DNA from: Denitrobaculum sp965225735
GTDB taxonomy: Bacteria; Pseudomonadota; Alphaproteobacteria; Kiloniellales; Kiloniellaceae
NCBI GenBank assembly: GCA_965225735.1
Contig: CBDDBN010000028.1
Location: 124,001-188,000, forward strand
Length of the DNA: 64,000 nucleotides
Direction: 5' to 3'
In this document: positions 25,711 through 35,520 of the stretch, piece after piece
How positions within the stretch are numbered: position 1 is the stretch's first letter
Layout of the letters: the number at the start of each line of letters is the position of its first letter
The notes under the pieces: model-generated
What the model saw: the letters and a program-made list of their open reading frames with translations, nothing else
Database searches by the model: none
Told to the model about the DNA's origin: nothing
Translations under genes and position numbers: made by a program

Positions 25711-26496
25711 TCACTTTTCCTGATTCGGACCGCTTTTCTTTATGGCCGAAAAGGCCTTGGCCTCCTGGAGGAGTGAATCTCCAGGCAGTTCGACAATCGG
25801 GACTCCCGATATCTCCTTGATGAGCTTTTCCAGCATTGCTGCGGAAAAATCCTCATAATCCGTCGCCGTGATCACGAAAGCACCGGTGCCACCGATAACA
25901 TTGTAGCGATAGTAGGAATCAATCGTCGGATCCTCATTGAGTATCGCTAACCCGTTGATCGTAACCCCCGAATCGACCACCTTATCCCGCACCCGTTCAG
26001 GTCGCGTCCCTTGGTTGGTTCGTCCGTCGCCCGATACATCTATGACTTTTCGGCGTCCAGCATAGGCGTTCTTTTCGAACTGCCTGGCGGCGAAGGTGAT
26101 TGCGCCGCCCAGAGCCGTCCCGCCGCCGAAGAGGAAACGTGGCGTGTTGTCTATTTCCTGCGCGAAGGCTTCGGCCGATTCGCGATCGTTGACCTCGTAC
26201 CAGTCGATGGCCAAAAGCTGCTTGCGCGCATCGGACCACTGAACCATCGCAACGGCGATTCCACGATCGCCGGCCGCCCGAATCGCCCCGATTACCGCTT
26301 CATTCCGAAAGGCTTGCGCCATTCCCCTCATCTGCAGATCGAATTCATCGGAGGAGACACTCGAGGAAGTATCGATTGCAAGAATCAGTTCGAGATCGAC
26401 AGTGCGCTCTTGAGCTATCTGCTGCGGAATTTCATCGCGGGGCCCCGCGGCCGCCAAAAGAGGTGCCAACAGGCCTAAAGCCAGCAATCGCGGCAT
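25711..26496 (-). CDS. DUF1194 von Willebrand factor A-domain exported protein
   Basis: A 261-residue exported protein with one vWA-like DUF1194 domain. The MIDAS metal site is seen as LAIDTSSSVSSDEF, the conserved threonine lies in FGGGTALGG, and the aspartate in VIDVSGDGRTN. Such proteins bind Mg and mediate protein contacts. I chose the ATG at 26496 because MPRLLALGLLAPLLAAAG is a compact signal peptide. The same frame extends to an ATG at 26604, 16 bases after the recJ stop, and would add 36 polar residues. It is probably downstream in the recJ transcript. Confidence 0.83.
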   Translation of the reverse strand: MPRLLALGLLAPLLAAAGPRDEIPQQIAQERTVDLELILAIDTSSSVSSDEFDLQMRGMAQAFRNEAVIGAIRAAGDRGIAVAMVQWSDARKQLLAIDWYEVNDRESAEAFAQEIDNTPRFLFGGGTALGGAITFAARQFEKNAYAGRRKVIDVSGDGRTNQGTRPERVRDKVVDSGVTINGLAILNEDPTIDSYYRYNVIGGTGAFVITATDYEDFSAAMLEKLIKEISGVPIVELPGDSLLQEAKAFSAIKKSGPNQEK

Positions 26497-26619
26497 CACC
26501 GCCAGGTGGCTGTTTAAGGTTGTCGATTTTGAGGAATACCGCCGTAGAAACCCAGAAAAACCGGAAGTACTGCGTTGATTCGCCGAGTCATGAGGTCGCG
26601 TCATGCGGCGATTGTAGAC

Positions 26620-28437
26620 TTATATGGATGCGGCGTCTTCGATAATGATCTGAACCGCGTCCCGGCCCGCCCAGCTATCAAGCTTAAGCTTTCCAGCAAC
26701 ATGCAGGGGTAAACCGCCCGAATTCAACAAAAGTTGACCGAGAGGATTATCCAGTGCCCGGAAGGCAATGCCTTTAATCCGCTTTCCATCCGCCCCGGTC
26801 AGGTTGCAGCGGACATGATCGGCCCCGACGACGCTCGCATGCCCAACCCTCACGGACGGAAGGACAAAGCGCGGTTGCGGATTACCCACACCAAAGGGGC
26901 CACAGCGTTCTATCTGCTGCAAAATGTCCGATGTCGCACCGCCAGGCTGCAGGGCACCATCTATACCGAGAGACGGAACGTAGTTGACCGCCGCGAGCTG
27001 CGCCGAGATGCGCTCATCCAGAAATGCCTTGAGCGCTTCTAGAGCACCGGCCGCGACCGTCAGGCCGGCAGCCATAGGATGGCCGCCGCCGTTTACCAGC
27101 AGCCCGGCTTGACGGGCAGCTATGACGGTTGCACCCAAATCGACCCCAGGCACGGAGCGGCCCGAACCCTTACCCAGTCCGGCGTCGTCCAGCGCGATGA
27201 CAATTGCCGGCGCGTTGTAACGGTCTTTCAAACGGCTGGCGACGATGCCGATGACACCTGGATGCCAACCTTCTCCCGCGGCGATTACCAGCCCGCCCGC
27301 CGTCCCGCCGTCTGATAGGCTCATACGCTGTTCAACCTGCTCGATGGCCTGGTCCAGCACCTGCGCTTCGATTTCCCGCCGCTCGGCGTTGTAGCGGTCC
27401 AGTCGTCCAGCCAGATCCTGAGCCTCCGAAGGATCTTCCGTCGAGAGAAGCGTGGCGCCCAATCCCGACTCGCCGACACGGCCGCCCGCATTGACCCGCG
27501 GCCCCAGCATGAAGCCCAGATGGAAACTGTCCGGACGTTCGCTCAACTTTGCCACATCTGAAAGCGCGACCAGGCCCGGATTTCGACGTTGCGCCATGAC
27601 CTTCAGGCCCTGGGTCACAAAAGCCCGGTTCAGCCCGTGAAGCGGCACCACGTCACAGACCGTGCCAAGGGCCACGAGATCCAGCCACTGTTTAAGATCC
27701 GGTTCGGCACGACCAGCGCCTGTAAACCATCCGGCGTTCCGCAGTCCCCGATTCAAGGCTACGATCAGGAGGAACGTGACGCCGACCGCCGCAAGATGCC
27801 CGCAATCGGAAACCTGGTCCTGCCGGTTCGGATTGACCACCGCGGCAGCCGGGGGCAGCTTGGGTTCTGCGGCATGATGATCGACAACGATGACTTCGAG
27901 CCCCTGCCCCGCCGCATCCTCGAGAGCCTCGAAGGCGGTAATGCCACAGTCGACTGTCACGACCACGGCGATACCTTCGCTTTTTAGCTTACGCAGTGCA
28001 GCCGCGTTGGGGCCGTAACCTTCGGAAATCCGATCGGGAATGTAAACGCGCAGCGCGGCGCCAACCTGCTGAAGATAGCGATGAAGCAGCGCGGATGACG
28101 TCGCGCCATCAACATCGTAGTCGCCGAAAACCGCAATACCTTCGCTGTTCTGAATAGCCGCAACCAGACGTGCAACGGCGCGATCCATGTCGAGCAGATG
28201 AGAGGGATCGGGCAAAAACTGTCGTAAGGTCGGGTTTAGAAAGGATTCCGCCGTTTCCAGCCCCACATCGCGAGCAGCGAGGACCCGGCCAACAATCTCC
28301 GGCAGCCCCAGGCGCTGTGACAGCGCCAATCCCAGTCTGGGATCCGAAAGCCGCTCTTCCCAGCGCTTTCCGCTAACGGAAGATTCAACTTCCAGAAAGC
28401 TGTTGCGTGGCGTTTGCCGGTCGGGAGCCTGCTGCAT
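26620..28437 (-). CDS. recJ: Single-stranded-DNA-specific exonuclease RecJ
   Basis: A 605-residue DHH-family 5'-to-3' ssDNA exonuclease used in RecF-pathway recombination, mismatch and base-excision repair. The DHH domain carries FGDYDVDGATSSALL and VVDHHAAEPKLPP (metal ligands). The DHHA1 domain has NGGGHPMAAGLTV, and an OB-like C-terminal domain follows. Length and motifs are complete. It lies downstream of glpX on the same strand, the alphaproteobacterial arrangement. Confidence 0.95.
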   Translation of the reverse strand: MQQAPDRQTPRNSFLEVESSVSGKRWEERLSDPRLGLALSQRLGLPEIVGRVLAARDVGLETAESFLNPTLRQFLPDPSHLLDMDRAVARLVAAIQNSEGIAVFGDYDVDGATSSALLHRYLQQVGAALRVYIPDRISEGYGPNAAALRKLKSEGIAVVVTVDCGITAFEALEDAAGQGLEVIVVDHHAAEPKLPPAAAVVNPNRQDQVSDCGHLAAVGVTFLLIVALNRGLRNAGWFTGAGRAEPDLKQWLDLVALGTVCDVVPLHGLNRAFVTQGLKVMAQRRNPGLVALSDVAKLSERPDSFHLGFMLGPRVNAGGRVGESGLGATLLSTEDPSEAQDLAGRLDRYNAERREIEAQVLDQAIEQVEQRMSLSDGGTAGGLVIAAGEGWHPGVIGIVASRLKDRYNAPAIVIALDDAGLGKGSGRSVPGVDLGATVIAARQAGLLVNGGGHPMAAGLTVAAGALEALKAFLDERISAQLAAVNYVPSLGIDGALQPGGATSDILQQIERCGPFGVGNPQPRFVLPSVRVGHASVVGADHVRCNLTGADGKRIKGIAFRALDNPLGQLLLNSGGLPLHVAGKLKLDSWAGRDAVQIIIEDAASI

Positions 28438-28484
28438 TCCTGCGCCTATGGCGAATTGCGTTTTTCTTGAATCGAATCATCTCA

Positions 28485-28516
28485 AAATTTGCGTTCGAGA
28501 TCAGCAATTCGCTGAT
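28485..28516. repeat. Dispersed repeat, copy A (recJ-glpX gap)
   Basis: A 32-base element in the recJ-glpX gap that recurs, inverted, at 61588-61620 with one substitution and one extra base. It contains an ATCAGC...GCTGAT dyad. Copies this similar are not expected by chance in 64 kb, so it is probably a member of an intergenic repeat family. Confidence 0.7.
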
Positions 28517-28558
28517 CGAGAGGCAGCACATTTTGTGTCTGCTTAAACGCAAATTGCT

Positions 28559-29557
28559 TTAAACGCCCAGCTTGTCGTACCAGGTCTTCCGGGTGAAGTC
28601 GTGCTGGGCCTCGACCATACGGACCGTCCCGGTCTTTGACCGCATGACCATGGAATGGGTCGTCGCACCGCCTGGGAAGCGCCGCACACCACGTAACATG
28701 CTGCCATCAGTCACTCCGGTCGCCACAAACATGACGTCGCCGCCGGCAAGCTCATTGAGCTGGTACTTGCGGTCGAAGTCTTCGATACCCCAGCGCCGGG
28801 CGCGGTCGCGCTCGTCTTCGTTACGGAACACCAAACGGCCCTGGAACTGTCCACCGATGCACCGCAAGGCAGCAGCAGCCAGAACGCCTTCCGGCGCGCC
28901 GCCAGTGCCCATATAGAGATCGACACCGCTATCAGGCCGACTGGTTGCCATCGCTCCGGAGACGTCGCCATCGCCAATCAGCATGATACGCGCACCCGCA
29001 TCGCGCACCTGTGCGATCAGCTCACTGTGACGAGGGCGATCCAGAATGCAAACCACAAGATCGGAGACGTCGGTCTTTTTCGCTTTCGCGAGGCTCTTTA
29101 GGTTATCCGCCGGTGTCTCGTCCAGATCGACGACGCCGTCCGGCAGACCGCCACCAACGGCAATTTTGTTCATGTAGGTGTCAGGCGCATTCAGGAACCC
29201 ACCGGACTCTGCCAAAGCAATGACCGCCAGTGCATTCGGGCCGCCTTTTGCAGTGAGGGTCGTTCCTTCAAGGGGATCCAGCGAGATATCGATCTTGGGT
29301 CCGCCCTTGCCGACCTTCTCGCCGATATAGAGCATCGGCGCTTCGTCACGCTCGCCTTCGCCGATCACGACCGTACCGTCGATGGCCAGCTCGTTCAGAG
29401 ATTCCCGCATGGCGTTGACAGCCGCCTGGTCTGCAGCCTTTTCGTCACCCCGGCCCATCAGTCGTGACGCCGCAAGCGCGGCCGCTTCCGTTACGCGGAC
29501 CGTTTCCAGTGCCAGATTTCGGTCCATCGCGCTTGCTGCTGCGTCGGATTGTGACAT
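28559..29557 (-). CDS. glpX: Class II fructose-1,6-bisphosphatase
   Basis: A 332-residue GlpX-type phosphatase converting fructose-1,6-bisphosphate to fructose-6-phosphate in gluconeogenesis. The metal/phosphate motifs GEGERDEAPMLYIGE, DPLEGTT and GTGGAPEGVL are intact. The start MSQSDAAASAMDRNL is family-like; an in-frame ATG seven codons earlier is possible. It sits between hom and recJ on the same strand. Confidence 0.94.
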   Translation of the reverse strand: MSQSDAAASAMDRNLALETVRVTEAAALAASRLMGRGDEKAADQAAVNAMRESLNELAIDGTVVIGEGERDEAPMLYIGEKVGKGGPKIDISLDPLEGTTLTAKGGPNALAVIALAESGGFLNAPDTYMNKIAVGGGLPDGVVDLDETPADNLKSLAKAKKTDVSDLVVCILDRPRHSELIAQVRDAGARIMLIGDGDVSGAMATSRPDSGVDLYMGTGGAPEGVLAAAALRCIGGQFQGRLVFRNEDERDRARRWGIEDFDRKYQLNELAGGDVMFVATGVTDGSMLRGVRRFPGGATTHSMVMRSKTGTVRMVEAQHDFTRKTWYDKLGV

Positions 29558-29649
29558 CTTTCCTCTACTCCAATTCAATCTTGAACATTAATCGCCCTCG
29601 AACAGCTGTTGTCACAGGGCGTCACTGTGCCGGTTCTATTTGCTATCGG

Positions 29650-30942
29650 TTACAGTGATTCAATTCTGATCATACGTGGCGTCTCGAGTACGGCCGCCAT
29701 AGCTTCGATCCGCTGCAATGCTCTGCCAATCCGCTGCTGCGTGGTTGCATGGGTCGTGATGACAACGGGAACGGCCTCACCTGGGGCATGGCCCCGTTGC
29801 AACATAGCTTCGACCGAAATCTCTTCATCGCGCAATGCCGCTGCGATATCGGCGATCACACCGGGTCGGTCGACAACCATCAGGCGGACATAATGCGACG
29901 CCGAGTGATCGTCCATGTCCGATGCCTGACTGCTGGCCAGCTGGTCTGCGGGAATGGCGAAGGTCGGCAGCGTGCTGCCGCGGGCGATATCCAGCAGATC
30001 GGCGACGACAGCAGAGGCCGTCGGACCAGCGCCAGCGCCGGCGCCCTCCGAAAGGATGCGCCCGACGAAATCGCCCTCCGCGACAACTGCGTTGAAAACA
30101 CCCTCTACGTTGGCGATCGGTGTATCCTTGGCCACCATGCAGGGATGCACGCGCTGCAGAATTCCACCCTGTTCGCGGCGTGCGATACCCAAAAGCTTGA
30201 TGCGGTAGCCAAGTTCTTCCGCATAGGCGATGTCCAGCGAAGAAATCTCGCGGATACCCTCGACATAGACGGAGTCGAAATCCACCTCGCTGCCGAAAGC
30301 CAAAGCCGTGAGGATCGCCAGCTTGTGGGCCGCGTCGACACCATCGACGTCGAAGCTCGGATCGGCTTCCGCATAGCCGAGTTCCTGAGCCTCGGCGAGG
30401 ACCTCGCCGAACTCCCGCCCGCTGTCGCGCATGGCCGAGAGGATATAATTGCAGGTTCCGTTCAGGATGCCATAGACCCGCTCTATCGCGTTACCGCCCA
30501 AGCCTTCCCTTAGAGACTTGATGACCGGGATTCCGCCTGCAACAGCGGCTTCATAGCCCATGAAAACGCGAGCTTCCTCAGCGGCCTGTGCCAGGGCAGT
30601 GCCGTGATGCGCCAAGAGCGCCTTGTTGGCGGTCACCACGTGCTTGCCATTGGCGATGGCCGTTTCCACGACCTCCTTGGCAATACCGTCCGAGCCGCCG
30701 ATCAGCTCCAGGACCACGTCAATCTGATCGTCAGCCGCCATGGCGACCGCATCTTCGAACCAGCGCACGGCGGAGAGGTCGACCCCTCGATCCTTGTTCC
30801 GGTCTCTTGCCGAGACGGCAGATACTAAAAAGTGCCGTCCACAACGCGCCGCGAGCAGCTTCCCATGGGATTCGATGATGCTGAGAGTGCCGGCTCCGAC
30901 CGTGCCAAGGCCGGCAATGCCGATACGCAGAGGTTTCGTCAC
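29650..30942 (-). CDS. hom: Homoserine dehydrogenase
   Basis: A 430-residue enzyme reducing aspartate semialdehyde to homoserine, the branch to threonine and methionine. The N-terminal NAD(P) fold has GLGTVGAGTL (about 11-20). The catalytic domain has GILNGTCNYIL and EAQELGYAEADPSFDVDG. The C-terminal ACT domain (VVDRPGVIADIAAALRDEE) implies threonine feedback. Its ATG overlaps the stop of the upstream aminotransferase by 4 bases, indicating translational coupling. The product feeds the O-acetylhomoserine sulfhydrylase route seen at 48.2 kb. Confidence 0.95.
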   Translation of the reverse strand: MTKPLRIGIAGLGTVGAGTLSIIESHGKLLAARCGRHFLVSAVSARDRNKDRGVDLSAVRWFEDAVAMAADDQIDVVLELIGGSDGIAKEVVETAIANGKHVVTANKALLAHHGTALAQAAEEARVFMGYEAAVAGGIPVIKSLREGLGGNAIERVYGILNGTCNYILSAMRDSGREFGEVLAEAQELGYAEADPSFDVDGVDAAHKLAILTALAFGSEVDFDSVYVEGIREISSLDIAYAEELGYRIKLLGIARREQGGILQRVHPCMVAKDTPIANVEGVFNAVVAEGDFVGRILSEGAGAGAGPTASAVVADLLDIARGSTLPTFAIPADQLASSQASDMDDHSASHYVRLMVVDRPGVIADIAAALRDEEISVEAMLQRGHAPGEAVPVVITTHATTQQRIGRALQRIEAMAAVLETPRMIRIESL

Positions 30943-32159
30943 GACGCTACTTTCCGCTCGTCCAATAGATTGCGCACTTTTCCGGGATCTTTGAAAAGCG
31001 CTTTGATATTGCGCACCGCTTGTCTTGTCCGGTGCTCGTTTTCAACCAGCCCCAGGCGGACATGACCGTCGCCATACTCGCCAAAGCCAACACCGGGAGC
31101 AACCGCGACCTTTGCGTGTTGCAATAGGAGTTTTGAAAATTCGAGAGAGCCGAGATCCGCGAATTCCGGGGGCAGCGGCGCCCAAGCGAACATGGTGGCG
31201 GGCGGACTCGGAACCGACCAGCCGGCGGCTTCCAGACCTGAGATCAGAACATCGCGCCGGGATTTGTAACGCGCGCGCATCTCGTCGATGCAGTCCTGGT
31301 CACCATTCAAAGCGGTCGTCGCAGCCACCTGGATTGGCGTAAAGGCGCCGTAGTCGACGTAGGATTTCACCCGCGTCAGAGCCGCTACCAGTTTCTTGTT
31401 CCCGGTGCAAAAACCGACCCGCCAACCGGGCATGGAATAGGTCTTACTGAGCGAGGTGAACTCGACCGCAATATCCCGGGCGCCGGGGACCTGCAGGATC
31501 GAGGGCGGCGCTTCGCCTTCGAAGTACACCTCGGCATAGGCGAGATCAGAGATAACATAGATGCCGTGGCGGCGGCAGAAATCCACCACCTCGGCATAAA
31601 AATCGACGCCAACCACCTCGGCAGTGGGATTGGACGGATAGTTGAGCACCAGAGCCGTGGGTTTCGGCACCGAGTGTTTTACGGCCCGCTCCAACTGGGC
31701 CATGAAATCGAAACCAGCACCGGCCGGCATGCTGCGAATGGCGGCACCGGCAATGATAAAGCCAAAGGCATGGATCGGATAGCTCGGGTTTGGCACGAGG
31801 ATAATGTCACCCGGCGAGGTGATGGCTTGCGCCAGGTTGGCCAAGCCTTCCTTCGAGCCGATCGTGACGCAGGTTTCGCTTTCAGGGTCGATCTCGACGC
31901 CAAAGCGACGCTGGTAATAGGCGGCCAACGCCTTGCGAAGGCCGGGAATACCACGCGACGTCGAGTAGCGGTGTGTGCGTGGGTCCTGCGCTGCCTCAAC
32001 CAGTTTCGCGATGACATGGGGCGGTGGCGGCTGATCCGGGTTACCCATGCCGAAATCGATGATGTCTTCACCGGCGGCGCGGGCCTTCGCCTTCAGGTCA
32101 TTGACCTCCGCAAACACGTAGGGCGGCAGACGCTTGATACGGTGAAATTCCTGTTCCAT
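30939..32159 (-). CDS. Class I/II aminotransferase (AlaC / LL-DAP aminotransferase type)
   Basis: A 406-residue PLP-dependent fold-type I aminotransferase. Motifs are FGMGNPDQPPP at the N-terminus, LNYPSNPTAE, SDLAYAEVYF and the PLP lysine in SLSKTYSMPGWR. It resembles the alanine-forming AlaC group that commonly precedes hom in alphaproteobacteria. The ATG at 32159 gives the usual MEQEFHRIKRLPPYVF start; an ATG at 32210 would add 17 residues. It overlaps hom by 4 bases. Confidence 0.88.
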   Translation of the reverse strand: MEQEFHRIKRLPPYVFAEVNDLKAKARAAGEDIIDFGMGNPDQPPPPHVIAKLVEAAQDPRTHRYSTSRGIPGLRKALAAYYQRRFGVEIDPESETCVTIGSKEGLANLAQAITSPGDIILVPNPSYPIHAFGFIIAGAAIRSMPAGAGFDFMAQLERAVKHSVPKPTALVLNYPSNPTAEVVGVDFYAEVVDFCRRHGIYVISDLAYAEVYFEGEAPPSILQVPGARDIAVEFTSLSKTYSMPGWRVGFCTGNKKLVAALTRVKSYVDYGAFTPIQVAATTALNGDQDCIDEMRARYKSRRDVLISGLEAAGWSVPSPPATMFAWAPLPPEFADLGSLEFSKLLLQHAKVAVAPGVGFGEYGDGHVRLGLVENEHRTRQAVRNIKALFKDPGKVRNLLDERKVAS

Positions 32160-32301
32160 CGCAAACTCTAGGGGATTAGCCACCCGGTGGCGGTCGATCT
32201 CTGGCTGCATGTTTCCCGGAGGGTGAAACGAAAACGCCTAATGGGCGTGCCGTTCCCGTCCGGAAATCAAGCTAACGTTCCGCTTTTTAGCGTCCCGCCG
32301 C

Positions 32302-33477
32302 CTAATATGCCAGATAGATCTCCGCCCGACGGTTGCCCGCCTCACCGGTAGGCATGAATTCATGGAAAACCGGCTGATTATCCGAGCGAGCCTCGGTTGC
32401 CACCTGGTTTTTCGGAACGCCAAGGCGCGTCAACGCAGCGGCGACCGCATTCGCCCGCTTCAGCGAGGTCTCAAGATTGGCAACGCGGTGACTGACCGCA
32501 TCTGTCGAGCCAGTCCTGGAACTGGAATGTCCCACAACCACAATCTGCGCATTGTTCTGGCGCTGGATCGCCACAACGTCGCGCAGAACCTTCATATCGT
32601 TACTGTCCAGACCCGATGAGCCGTGCCCGAAGTAAATCACCGCCGTCAGTTGCCCCGCCGCGCCTGAGGGTGTACCTGCCGGTACGCCGGGAACCTGGGG
32701 GCGCGCCGCCTGCTGCGTCGCTGGAGCGGCAGCGCCGCTCCGACCCGGCAACTGGTACCGCGGCGGCTCAAACGTGGGCGGAACATAGTTCGAACCGGCA
32801 TTAGAGGCCGAACGTGCGGGAAACGCCGGCGGCAGTTCCGAATTCGAGCCCGATGGCTGCGCGGACGGCTGTTGAGGCGCGGGCGCCGGCGTTACCGCTG
32901 TCGTGGCCGATTGAGTGGTCGTTCCAGGTGCCGCCGGGGTTGGCGGTGGTGGTGGAGGCGCAGCGGCCGCTGTGGTCCTGGTACTGGCCGGCGCGGCTGG
33001 CGCTGCAGGAGCCGTCGCCCTGGGCGCAACGCTTGGAGCTGCGGGCGCCGATGGTGCCGCCGGAGCAGCCGGTGCTGCAGTTGGCGCAGGCGATCGCCGG
33101 ACCGCGCTCGGGGGTGGCGGCGCGGGCGGGATCAAAGTCGATTCCGCAGTCAATGGCTGGTCGCTATAGCGAGCGTTTGACCGGTCAGCGTTCAAGCCTT
33201 CATTCAGGCTGTCGCGCTCCGCACGAGATGACGTCGCCGGCGCTTCTCCGGGAACGCTGGAAAGATTCGGGAAACCCTCAGCTGGCTCGGCTTGCTGGCT
33301 CGGTTGGGACGTTGTCTCCGGCGCATCGTCGCCCGAAAACCATTCGCCGGGATCGGCCCAGTCAGAGGAAGAAGAGCAACCCGCCAAAAGCGTCGTCAAG
33401 GCTACCGCGGCAACGCTGCCACGCAACCAACGAACGCGTTGAAGGTTCAGGAATGTCTTGTCGTTGGCCATGGTCAT
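32302..33477 (-). CDS. OmpA-family lipoprotein with long Ala/Pro linker
   Basis: A 391-residue envelope lipoprotein. The signal peptide ends in the lipobox LLAGC (lipidated cysteine about 34). An acidic/serine-rich segment precedes a very long Ala/Pro/Thr-rich linker (about 105-275), then the OmpA peptidoglycan-binding domain (about 280-391), with IYFGHGSSGLDSND, VVGHSSSRTGS and the closing GNRRAEIYL. It probably tethers the outer membrane to the wall at some distance. It is divergent from phaC. Confidence 0.88.
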   Translation of the reverse strand: MTMANDKTFLNLQRVRWLRGSVAAVALTTLLAGCSSSSDWADPGEWFSGDDAPETTSQPSQQAEPAEGFPNLSSVPGEAPATSSRAERDSLNEGLNADRSNARYSDQPLTAESTLIPPAPPPPSAVRRSPAPTAAPAAPAAPSAPAAPSVAPRATAPAAPAAPASTRTTAAAAPPPPPPTPAAPGTTTQSATTAVTPAPAPQQPSAQPSGSNSELPPAFPARSASNAGSNYVPPTFEPPRYQLPGRSGAAAPATQQAARPQVPGVPAGTPSGAAGQLTAVIYFGHGSSGLDSNDMKVLRDVVAIQRQNNAQIVVVGHSSSRTGSTDAVSHRVANLETSLKRANAVAAALTRLGVPKNQVATEARSDNQPVFHEFMPTGEAGNRRAEIYLAY

Positions 33478-33717
33478 ATTCCGGCCTTAACCCCCAGATT
33501 TACCGCCTGTATCCGGCGCAAAAGTCAGCCCTTATAGCGTTACGAAGCTTTAAAAAGCTACAACAAGCGTGGTTGCCCTCTGTAAAGGCCATTCGTAACG
33601 TGGCATGCTCGAAGTGATTCAAAGCGTTTTCCAGCGCGGCGATAGGACTCAAGGCATTACCACTCTTACGGGGCAAGCTTTTACTTTTCGAATCGGATGA
33701 ATCATAGGCAAGGCCTT

Positions 33718-35517
33718 ATGGATGAGCAACCGTACGCCGACGGCACCTCCGAAGAAACACAGGATCTCGCCAGCTCTCTAGGCATGATTGCCGAACAGAG
33801 CCGGGATATGGTGACGGATTTTCTGAAGGACAACTACGGCATCGATTACGCGTCTCAGGTCGATCCCCTTAACATCGGCGGCGCCTTTTTGGAACTGACC
33901 ACACGAATGATGACCAATCCGGCCATCATGGTGCAGGCCCAGATGTCCCTCTGGAAGAGCTACATGGACCTCTGGCAATCGACCACGCGACGTATGATGG
34001 GCCAGGAGGTCGAGCCCGTCGTGGAGCCCGACCGTCACGACCGGCGTTTCCGGCACGAAGCCTGGGAAGACAATCAGCTGTTCGATTACATCAAACAGTC
34101 GTACCTGCTCAGCGCCCGCTGGCTACGTTCGACCGTCCAGAGCCTCCATGAAGGTGACGAGCACGAAGCAGAGAAGGTTGACTTCTTTACCCGCCAATTC
34201 GTGGATGCCCTCGCCCCCTCCAATTTCCTTCTGACAAACCCCGAGGTGCTCGAAACAACGGTGGAAAGCGGTGGGCAGAACCTTCTGAAGGGCCTGGAAC
34301 ACCTGCTCCACGATCTGGGACGCGGCGGCGGGCAGCTCAAAATCAGTATGAGCGACGACGAGGCCTTCGCACTGGGAGAAAACGTCGCCGTTACTCCTGG
34401 CAAAGTCGTCTTTCAAAACGACCTGATGCAGTTGATCCAGTATAGCCCGGCCACGGAGAAGGTCGCCAAGCGGCCCGTGCTAATCATTCCGCCCTGGATC
34501 AACAAATACTATATCCTCGATCTGCGGCCCGAAAACTCCTTCATCAAGTGGCTGGTAGACCAGGGGCAGACTGTCTTTTGCATTTCCTGGGTGAACCCGG
34601 ACGAAAGTCTGGCACAGAAGTCTTTCGAGGATTACATGCTCGAGGGCTCCCTCACCGCTCTGGAGGTCATCCAAAAGGCCACCGGAGAGAAAGAAGTCAA
34701 TGCCATCGGCTATTGTCTGGGCGGCACGTTGCTGTCCGTGACCCTCGCCTATCTTGCCGCAAAGAAGAAGCCGACGATCCATTCCGCCACCTTCATCGCG
34801 ACCCTGACCGATTTCTCGGAGCCAGGGGAACTCGGTGTTTTCATCGACGAGGAACAGGTCGCCCTGCTGGAAGAAAAGATGGAAGAACAAGGCTATCTCG
34901 ATGGCAAGGAGATGGCCGCGACCTTCAATCTGCTACGTGCCAATGATCTGATCTGGTCCTTCGTGGTCAATAACTACCTGCTTGGCAAGGAGCCCTTCCC
35001 GCTCGACCTGCTGTACTGGAACGATGACGCGACCCGCATGCCAGCGGCCATGCATTCCTTCTATCTGCGCAAGATGTACCTAGAGAATCTATTGGCCGTG
35101 CCAGGCGGCGTCACGCTTGGCGGCGTGCCGATCGACCTGGCGAAGATCGAAACCCCAGTCTTCATGGTCTCAGCCAAGGAAGACCATATCGCGCCATGGC
35201 GCTCGACCTACCTGGCCGTCGATCTCTTCAAAGGTCCGATCCATTTCGTCTTAACGTCTGCGGGCCATGTGGCAGGCGTCGTCAACCCGCCGGCCAGCAG
35301 CCATTATGCTTACTGGACCAACAGCCGGCGCGCGAAACACCCGGAGACCTGGTACAAAAACGCTAAGAAACATGAGGGTTCCTGGTGGCTGGACTGGGCC
35401 CGCTGGATACATAAGCATCAGGGCAAAGACGTGCCCGCGCGAGAGCCGGGCAGCGGCAAAGTCAAGGCGGTCGAAGACGCTCCTGGCAGCTACGTCAAGG
35501 TTTGTCTGAGCCGATAG
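33718..35517 (+). CDS. phaC: Class I poly(R)-hydroxyalkanoate synthase
   Basis: A 599-residue granule-associated synthase that polymerises (R)-3-hydroxyacyl-CoA. The N-terminal half is the class I alpha domain. The catalytic half has the lipase-like box GYCLGGT with the nucleophile cysteine (about 340), the aspartate in KEDHIAPW (about 495) and the histidine in SAGHVAG (about 523). The ATG at 33718 follows GCAAGG; an ATG seven codons earlier lacks a ribosome site. No phaA, phaB, phaP or phaR is adjacent. The depolymerase gene is at 60.2 kb. It converges with the carbonic anhydrase gene 3 bases away. Confidence 0.95.
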   Translation: MDEQPYADGTSEETQDLASSLGMIAEQSRDMVTDFLKDNYGIDYASQVDPLNIGGAFLELTTRMMTNPAIMVQAQMSLWKSYMDLWQSTTRRMMGQEVEPVVEPDRHDRRFRHEAWEDNQLFDYIKQSYLLSARWLRSTVQSLHEGDEHEAEKVDFFTRQFVDALAPSNFLLTNPEVLETTVESGGQNLLKGLEHLLHDLGRGGGQLKISMSDDEAFALGENVAVTPGKVVFQNDLMQLIQYSPATEKVAKRPVLIIPPWINKYYILDLRPENSFIKWLVDQGQTVFCISWVNPDESLAQKSFEDYMLEGSLTALEVIQKATGEKEVNAIGYCLGGTLLSVTLAYLAAKKKPTIHSATFIATLTDFSEPGELGVFIDEEQVALLEEKMEEQGYLDGKEMAATFNLLRANDLIWSFVVNNYLLGKEPFPLDLLYWNDDATRMPAAMHSFYLRKMYLENLLAVPGGVTLGGVPIDLAKIETPVFMVSAKEDHIAPWRSTYLAVDLFKGPIHFVLTSAGHVAGVVNPPASSHYAYWTNSRRAKHPETWYKNAKKHEGSWWLDWARWIHKHQGKDVPAREPGSGKVKAVEDAPGSYVKVCLSR

Positions 35518-35520
35518 TCT

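Noticed and set aside
33538..33600. CGTTACGAA/TTCGTAACG inverted repeat (45-base spacer) upstream of phaC
   Set aside because: For 9-bp arms at any spacing up to about 50 bases, roughly a dozen are expected by chance in 64 kb, and the spacing suits no operator type.
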